From contig SUZL01000002.1 of NCBI GenBank assembly GCA_015059925.1, forward strand, positions 232,503 to 296,502: a stretch of DNA of 64,000 nucleotides, given 5' to 3'. Below, in pieces: positions 59,432-64,000 of the stretch. Under the pieces are notes generated by a model that did not search any database, was not told where the DNA came from, and saw nothing but the letters and a program-made list of their open reading frames with translations. Positions within the stretch are counted from its first letter, which is position 1; every line of letters begins with the position of its first letter. This DNA comes from Rikenellaceae bacterium. Its GTDB lineage: Bacteria > Bacteroidota > Bacteroidia > Bacteroidales > Rikenellaceae. Made by a program: the position numbers and the translations under genes.

Positions 59432-60751
59432 ATGATCAAAAAAGTATTTCTCTCATTGGCCCTTGTAGCCGCAGCAGCCACTGCATCGGCTCAGGATTGG
59501 CCTCAGTTCCTCGGCCCCACAGCCGACAGCAAATCTACCCAGACTAACCTTCTTCGCGAGTGGCCCGCCGCAGGTCCCGAGGTTAAGTGGACTACCAACG
59601 TCGGCATCGGCTACGGTGGCCCCGTAGTACGCGACGGCAAGGTCTATATCCTCGACCGCGATGCCGAGAAGGAGATCGAGACTATGCGTTGCATCGATCT
59701 GCAGACCGGAAAGGATCTTTGGGGTTACACCTATCCCTCTACGGGCGCCGTTATGTTCCCCGGCTCACGTAGCGTGCCTACGCTCGACGGCAACTATGTT
59801 TACTCTTGCGGCCACAATGGCGACCTCTACTGCATCGACATCACTACGGGCAAACCCGTCTGGAACAAGAATATCTTCTCAGGCTACGGCGGCACTAAGC
59901 TCCCCACTTGGGCAATTTCGCAGATTCCTTTGGTGTATGGCGATCTGGTTTATGTTGTAGCACAGACTCCTACGGTTGGTATGGTTGCTCTTAACAAGAA
60001 GACCGGTGCCGAGGTATGGAAAACAGCTCCTTACGCCGAGATCACCTATGCCAGCCCCTCTGTTGTGAAGGTATCGGGCGAGGATCACATCTCGATCGTC
60101 ATTTCATCAGTAAATGGCGTTCAGAATCGCGATGCTGCCAAGCAGATGGGCCGCGTTATCGGCTACGATCCCAAGACGGGCAAGGAGCTCTGGTCGTACG
60201 ACAACTGGGAATGCCACATCTCGTGCGCTCCCGTTACGGCTGCTGGCGACAACAAGTTCCTCGTTGTAGGTGGCTACGAGCGTGGCGCTTCGATGTTTCA
60301 GGTTATCAAGGGCGCCGATGGCAAGTTCTCTACAAAGGAACTCTTCGTAACCGTTGAGTTCGGTGATCAGACCAAGCCTGCCCTGCTGCACAACGGACTC
60401 TTCTACGCAATGTACGGCACCAACTCTCGCCGCGACGGCCTCTGCTGTATGGATATGGAGGGCAACGTACTCTGGAAGACCAAGCGTGCCCCCAACTTCG
60501 ACAAGGGCAGTATGATTCTTGCCGACGGCCTTATCATCGCTACCGATGGAGCAAGCTCACTCTACCTTATCGAGCCCAGCGCCGAGGGCTACAAGCAGAT
60601 CTCTGCAGCTCCTCTGTTGGCAGGTGGCGACGGCGAGGGGCAGTTGGGTGGCCGTATGGCAAACGGCAACTGGGCACCTCTGGCGTTGGCCGATGGCTTG
60701 CTGCTGATCCGCAACCACCAGAAGATGATGTGCGTGAAGGTAACAAAGTAG
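59432..60751 (+). CDS. Secreted PQQ-like beta-propeller protein, tandem copy 1
   Basis: A 439-residue protein with a clean signal peptide (MIKKVFLSLALVAAAATASAQ ends at about residue 21). The mature part starts DWPQFLGPTADSKS and forms propeller blades such as GKDLWGYTYP, GKPVWNKNIF, GAEVWKTAPY and GKELWSYDNW. It is close to the next two genes over its whole length. No PQQ-dehydrogenase active-site residues or disulfide ring typical of methanol dehydrogenase are seen. It carries its own control box and is followed by a weak hairpin. Function is unknown; a periplasmic or surface scaffold or electron-carrier binding role is possible. Confidence 0.88.
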   Translation: MIKKVFLSLALVAAAATASAQDWPQFLGPTADSKSTQTNLLREWPAAGPEVKWTTNVGIGYGGPVVRDGKVYILDRDAEKEIETMRCIDLQTGKDLWGYTYPSTGAVMFPGSRSVPTLDGNYVYSCGHNGDLYCIDITTGKPVWNKNIFSGYGGTKLPTWAISQIPLVYGDLVYVVAQTPTVGMVALNKKTGAEVWKTAPYAEITYASPSVVKVSGEDHISIVISSVNGVQNRDAAKQMGRVIGYDPKTGKELWSYDNWECHISCAPVTAAGDNKFLVVGGYERGASMFQVIKGADGKFSTKELFVTVEFGDQTKPALLHNGLFYAMYGTNSRRDGLCCMDMEGNVLWKTKRAPNFDKGSMILADGLIIATDGASSLYLIEPSAEGYKQISAAPLLAGGDGEGQLGGRMANGNWAPLALADGLLLIRNHQKMMCVKVTK

Positions 60752-60788
60752 CACAGCTACAATATTCATAAGCTGATTTTTGACGAGT

Positions 60789-60820
60789 ACTCGACTTCTT
60801 TCGAGTCGGGCATTCTTTTT
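60789..60820 (+). terminator. Weak terminator after tandem copy 1
   Basis: ACTCGA-CTTCTT-TCGAGT (60789-60806) followed after CGGGCATTC by TTTTT. It occupies the same place as the stronger terminator after copy 2 and looks like a decayed version, so some read-through is likely. Confidence 0.5.
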
Positions 60821-60824
60821 CATT

Positions 60825-60904
60825 CGCGTTTTTCGCCATATAGAACAATTTTTTCGTTTTGGTGCAGAAAACGGCACATCCATTTGAAATAATCATTTTC
60901 TTTG
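60825..60904 (+). promoter_or_regulatory. Control box and promoter of tandem propeller gene 2
   Basis: Half-site CGCGTTTTTCGCC, then 19-20 bp further CAATTTTTTCG followed by TTTTGGTGCA (to 60866). The -7 element TTTCTTTG (60897-60904) ends 57 bp after the core position. Confidence 0.72.
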
Positions 60905-60943
60905 TATTAGAGAAATACTCAAAAACATTTTATACACACGATT

Positions 60944-62251
60944 ATGAAAAAATTACTTTTTGCTTTGGCCCTCATCGCCTCAGCAGCGACTGCCTCTGCG
61001 CAGGATTGGCCCTACTATCTTGGCCCTACGGCCGACCTTAAATCACCCCAGAAGAATCTCCTCCGCGAGTGGCCCGCCACGGGTCCCGAGGTTGTATGGT
61101 CAACCGAGGTAGGCATCGGCTACGGAGGCCCCGTTGTAAAGGATGGCCGCGTCTATCTTTTGGACCGCAATGCCGAGAAGGAGATCGAGATTATGCGCTG
61201 TATGGAGCTTCAGACCGGTAAGGAGATCTGGTCATACTCATACCCCTCGACTGGTGCCGTAATGTTCCCCGGCTCACGAAGCGTACCCACCATCGATGGT
61301 AAGTATGTATATTCTTGCGGCCACAACGGCGAGCTCTACTGCTTCGACATCGAGACCGGCAAGCCCGTCTGGACCAAGAATATCTTTAAGGACTACGGCG
61401 GCGGCCGCTTCCCCGTTTGGGCCGTTTCGCAGATTCCTTTGGTATATGGCGATATGGTCTATGTATTGGCACAGACCACCGACACGGGCGTGGTTGCTTT
61501 CAATAAGCTCACCGGCGAGGAGGTTTGGAAGTCTCCCGCATTGGGCGAGACCTCATACGCCAGCCCTACGGTTGTAAACGTATCGGGCGAGGATCACATC
61601 TCAATCGTAATCTCTTCTACCGACCCCGTTATGAATCGCGGTGCCGAGATGAAGAAGGGTTGCGTTGTAGGCTTCGATCCCAAGACTGGCAAGAAACTCT
61701 GGTCGTACGACGAGTGGATGTGCATCATCTCTTGCTCACCCCTCACGGCTGCTGGCGACAATAAGTTCCTCATCGTCGGCGGTTACGATCGCGGTGCAAC
61801 GATGATTCAGGTCGATAAGGCTGCCGACGGCACCTACTCTGTCAAGGAGCTCTACACCACCGTTGAGTTCGGCGACCAGACCAAGCCCGCGCTCTTGATC
61901 GATGGCCATTTCTACGCTCAGTACGGCACCAACAACCGCCGCGACGGATTGTGCTGTATGGATATGGATGGCAACGTGCTGTGGAAGACCAAGCGCCAAC
62001 CCAACTTCGACAAGGGCAGTATGATCTACGCCGACGGTCTTATTCTGGCTACCGATGGTGCCAACGCTCTCTATCTTATCGAGCCCAGCGCCGAGGGCTT
62101 CAAGCCTCTCGCAAAGGCTGATCTTCTGGCCAGCGAGGGCGGCAACGCACCCCGAGGTGCAATGGGTAACTGGGCACCTATGGCTCTGGCCGACGGTTTG
62201 CTCTTGATCCGCAACCAGAACACGATGAAGTGCGTAAAGGTAACAAAGTAG
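60944..62251 (+). CDS. Secreted PQQ-like beta-propeller protein, tandem copy 2
   Basis: A 435-residue paralog of the neighbours on both sides, with signal peptide MKKLLFALALIASAATASAQ and the same blade order (GKEIWSYSYP, GKPVWTKNIF, GEEVWKSPAL, GKKLWSYDEW). Its differences from copy 1 include FKDYGGGRFPVWA and a shorter C-terminal loop. The first about 25 bases after the stop are nearly identical to those after copy 1, so the duplication included the untranslated ends. Confidence 0.88.
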   Translation: MKKLLFALALIASAATASAQDWPYYLGPTADLKSPQKNLLREWPATGPEVVWSTEVGIGYGGPVVKDGRVYLLDRNAEKEIEIMRCMELQTGKEIWSYSYPSTGAVMFPGSRSVPTIDGKYVYSCGHNGELYCFDIETGKPVWTKNIFKDYGGGRFPVWAVSQIPLVYGDMVYVLAQTTDTGVVAFNKLTGEEVWKSPALGETSYASPTVVNVSGEDHISIVISSTDPVMNRGAEMKKGCVVGFDPKTGKKLWSYDEWMCIISCSPLTAAGDNKFLIVGGYDRGATMIQVDKAADGTYSVKELYTTVEFGDQTKPALLIDGHFYAQYGTNNRRDGLCCMDMDGNVLWKTKRQPNFDKGSMIYADGLILATDGANALYLIEPSAEGFKPLAKADLLASEGGNAPRGAMGNWAPMALADGLLLIRNQNTMKCVKVTK

Positions 62252-62290
62252 CACAGCTACAACATTCATAAGCTATCTTTTTTTGACGAC

Positions 62291-62324
62291 TGCCCGACTT
62301 CTAACGAGGTCGGGCACTCTTTTT
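62291..62324 (+). terminator. Terminator after tandem copy 2
   Basis: TGCCCGAC (62291-62298) pairs with GTCGGGCA (62309-62316), followed by CTCTTTTT. Confidence 0.8.
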
Positions 62325-62328
62325 CATT

Positions 62329-62409
62329 CGCGTTTTTTCGCCTTCAGGGGCGATTTTTTCGTTTTGGTGCAGAAGTAGCACCGCCGTATCAAAAAATATA
62401 TTTTCTTTG
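62329..62409 (+). promoter_or_regulatory. Control box and promoter of tandem propeller gene 3
   Basis: Half-site CGCGTTTTTTCGCC, then 20 bp further GGCGATTTTTTCG followed by TTTTGGTGCA (to 62371). The -7 element TTTCTTTG (62402-62409) ends 57 bp after the core G. Confidence 0.75.
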
Positions 62410-62448
62410 TAACGTAGGAAAATTTGTAAATCCAATACACACACGATT

Positions 62449-63744
62449 ATGAGAAAATTATTTTTAGCATTGGCCCTCTTTGCCACCGCCTCTACGGCAT
62501 CGGCACAGGATTGGCCCAAGTTCCTCGGCCCTACGGGCGACAGCAAATCAACACAGACCAACCTCCTGCGCGAGTGGCCCGCCGCTGGCCCCGAGGTTGT
62601 CTGGACTACGGATGTCGGCATCGGCTACGGAGGCCCCGTCGTACAGAACGGCAAGGTCTATCTTCTGGATCGCAACCACGAGACCGAGGAGGAGATTATG
62701 CGCAGCTTCGACCTCAAGACGGGCAAGGAGCTCTGGAGCTACAAATACTCCGCTCCGGGCAAGGTAGCCTACCCGGGCTCACGCAGCGTTCCCACCGTCG
62801 ATGGCAAGTACGTCTATTCGGTAGGTCATAGCGGTCATTTCTACTGCTTCGAGGCCGAGACGGGCAAACCCGTCTGGAACAAGAATATCTGGAGCGAGCA
62901 CGGCGGCACGAAGCTCCCCGTATGGGCTATTTCGCAGTGCCCGTTGATCTATGGCGATCTGGTTATCGTTTCGTCGCTTGCCCCCAACGCAGGTCTTTTG
63001 GCCTACAACAAGGTTACGGGCCAGGAGGTATGGAAGACCGAGAACCTCGGTCCCGAGTCATACACCAGCCCCACCATCGTCAAGGTCGATGGCGAGGATC
63101 ACCTCTCGATTGTGATCTCTTCGACCAATACGTTTATGCACCGTGAGGCTCCCGTTGTTAAAGGCCGCGTTATCGGCCTTAACCCCAATACGGGTGAGGA
63201 GCTGTGGCGCTACGACAATTGGCAGTGTATGATCTCGTGCGCACCCCTTACCGAGGCGGGCGACAACAAGTTCCTCATCGTCGGAGGTTACGAGCGCGGA
63301 TCGACTCTTATTCAGGTTGTTAAGGAGGGTGGCAAGTATGCTGTCAAGGAGGTATTCATTCAGAACGAGTTCGGCGATCAGACCAAGCCCGCACTCTTCA
63401 TCGACGGCCACTTCTACGCCCAGTACGGCACCAACAACCGCCGCGACGGATTGTGCTGTATGGACATTAACGGCAACGTGCTGTGGAAGACCAAGCGCGA
63501 GCCCAACTTCGACAAGGGTAGTATGATCTATGCCGATGGCCTTCTGCTGGCCACCGACGGTGCCGATGCGCTCTACCTTATCGACCCCTCACCCGAGGGC
63601 TACAAGCAGTTGGCGAAGGCCGATTTGTTGAAGTCTGACATCGCCACCGAGGGACGAGGCAATTGGGCACCTTTGGCTCTGGCCGATGGTCTGTTGCTGA
63701 TCCGCAACCACTCTAAGATGATGTGCGTAAAGGTTACAAAATAA
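62449..63744 (+). CDS. Secreted PQQ-like beta-propeller protein, tandem copy 3
   Basis: A 431-residue paralog with signal peptide MRKLFLALALFATASTASAQ and blades GKELWSYKYS, GKPVWNKNIW, GQEVWKTENL and GEELWRYDNW. It shares FGDQTKPAL and RRDGLCCMD with copies 1 and 2 and diverges most in the blade after residue 80 (TEEEIMRSFDLKTG). It is the last of the three and ends before a strong terminator. Three copies with separate promoters but one control box suggest dosage or variants of one envelope component. Confidence 0.88.
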   Translation: MRKLFLALALFATASTASAQDWPKFLGPTGDSKSTQTNLLREWPAAGPEVVWTTDVGIGYGGPVVQNGKVYLLDRNHETEEEIMRSFDLKTGKELWSYKYSAPGKVAYPGSRSVPTVDGKYVYSVGHSGHFYCFEAETGKPVWNKNIWSEHGGTKLPVWAISQCPLIYGDLVIVSSLAPNAGLLAYNKVTGQEVWKTENLGPESYTSPTIVKVDGEDHLSIVISSTNTFMHREAPVVKGRVIGLNPNTGEELWRYDNWQCMISCAPLTEAGDNKFLIVGGYERGSTLIQVVKEGGKYAVKEVFIQNEFGDQTKPALFIDGHFYAQYGTNNRRDGLCCMDINGNVLWKTKREPNFDKGSMIYADGLLLATDGADALYLIDPSPEGYKQLAKADLLKSDIATEGRGNWAPLALADGLLLIRNHSKMMCVKVTK

Positions 63745-63797
63745 CCCCACCGCCCGAAGATAATGTTTGGAATTAGATTAGGTTATTAAATGCGTGA

Positions 63798-63836
63798 AGG
63801 CTGCCCGACCACTTGGTTGTGCAGCCTCTTTTTTAT
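63798..63836 (+). terminator. Terminator closing the tandem propeller array
   Basis: AGGCTGC (63798-63804) pairs with GCAGCCT (63821-63827), followed by CTTTTTTATTT. Confidence 0.8.
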
Positions 63837-63873
63837 TTGCCCACAAGAATTTTCGTATTCCGAAATATATTAC

Positions 63874-63881
63874 TATATTTG
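63874..63881 (+). promoter_or_regulatory. Predicted -7 box of the gene at the window end
   Basis: TATATTTG, 64 bases before the ATG at 63946. The control box of the island is absent here. Confidence 0.45.
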
Positions 63882-63945
63882 ATGAAGTTTGATTAATATT
63901 CTTTGAGTATCAAACCATTAAGAAGAACTTGCATGAGAATGGGCA

Positions 63946-64000
63946 ATGGATAAGAAATTGCTAACTTGTTTTGTTACACTATATTCCTCATGCTTTTCAA
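63946..64000 (+). CDS. Start of a possible secreted protein (cut by window edge)
   Basis: An ATG at 63946 opens a frame to the window end reading MDKKLLTCFVTLYSSCFS, which looks like the start of a signal peptide. Only 18 codons are visible, so no family can be named. A predicted promoter lies upstream. Confidence 0.4.
   Translation, partial: MDKKLLTCFVTLYSSCFS

Noticed and set aside
34265..63744. True PQQ-dependent dehydrogenases
   Set aside because: The propellers have PQQ-like/BamB-like repeats but no visible PQQ-site signatures, and no PQQ synthesis genes are in the window. The repeat name is structural only.

Overview
The window looks like chromosome from a gut-type Bacteroidales, most like an Alistipes/Rikenellaceae genome. 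This is an inference from gene content, from the promoter style (TAnnTTTG -7 boxes, several with TTTG exactly 20 bp upstream, and no strong Shine-Dalgarno sites) and from moderately GC-rich coding DNA. No database search was possible. There is no phage, no intact insertion sequence and no CRISPR array. Two tRNA genes (Ala-GGC and Lys-CTT) are present.

Region 1-32.9 kb is mostly housekeeping. It holds an ECF sigma factor with a cut-off membrane partner, an RluA-type pseudouridine synthase, a YjbR protein, and an operon of outer-membrane protein, PhoH-like ATPase, PepD dipeptidase and YegS-type lipid kinase. Next come the GTPase Der behind a structured leader, an SDR reductase divergent from an AraC regulator, and a cytochrome module at 11.6-17.8 kb. 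In that module a tetraheme NrfH-type cytochrome is fused to a SUMF1-like domain and sits with a periplasmic Gfo/Idh/MocA oxidoreductase, a TIM-barrel lipoprotein and the ResB/CcsA cytochrome c maturation pair. After it come a partly duplicated tRNA-Lys end, a truncated GH2-like protein, a LytS/LytTR pair, a GDPD, an acyl-CoA synthetase with PlsY, YitT-MiaB, an AT-rich NERD-domain gene, a TonB receptor with an FmdE-family protein, and a nitroreductase.

Region 33.0-63.8 kb is the most unusual part. A 19-gene, tightly packed minus-strand array runs from a LytS-type kinase at 59.2 kb to a bidirectional terminator at 34.2 kb. In order it encodes a LytTR response regulator, a ferredoxin, a radical SAM enzyme, a DUF116-polyprenyl synthase fusion, a half-size alpha-toroid protein, a squalene-hopene-cyclase-like protein with an intact DxDDT motif, a membrane PQQ-like propeller, a Tat-type NHL propeller, a Tat-type multi-cluster ferredoxin, a NosR/NapH-like membrane Fe-S protein, another membrane propeller, an NADH-oxidising NuoE/NuoF-like subunit with its Fe-S partner, a propeller lipoprotein, an ABC exporter pair and two secreted propellers. 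Three tandem secreted propeller paralogs are transcribed away from it at 59.4-63.7 kb. A separate radical SAM gene (33.1-34.1 kb) faces its far end.

Five copies of one regulatory element tie these units together. The element is two T-rich half-sites 20 bp apart, the second followed in four copies by CGTTTTGGTGCA. One copy lies before the kinase gene, one before each of the three tandem propellers, and a partial one before the radical SAM gene, each 56-58 bp upstream of the end of a -7 box. The likely reading is one LytTR-controlled regulon that makes an isoprenoid-derived lipid and moves electrons from NADH through membrane Fe-S proteins to periplasmic or outer-envelope beta-propeller proteins. 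The chemistry is unknown to me. I regard this as the candidate undescribed system of the window.
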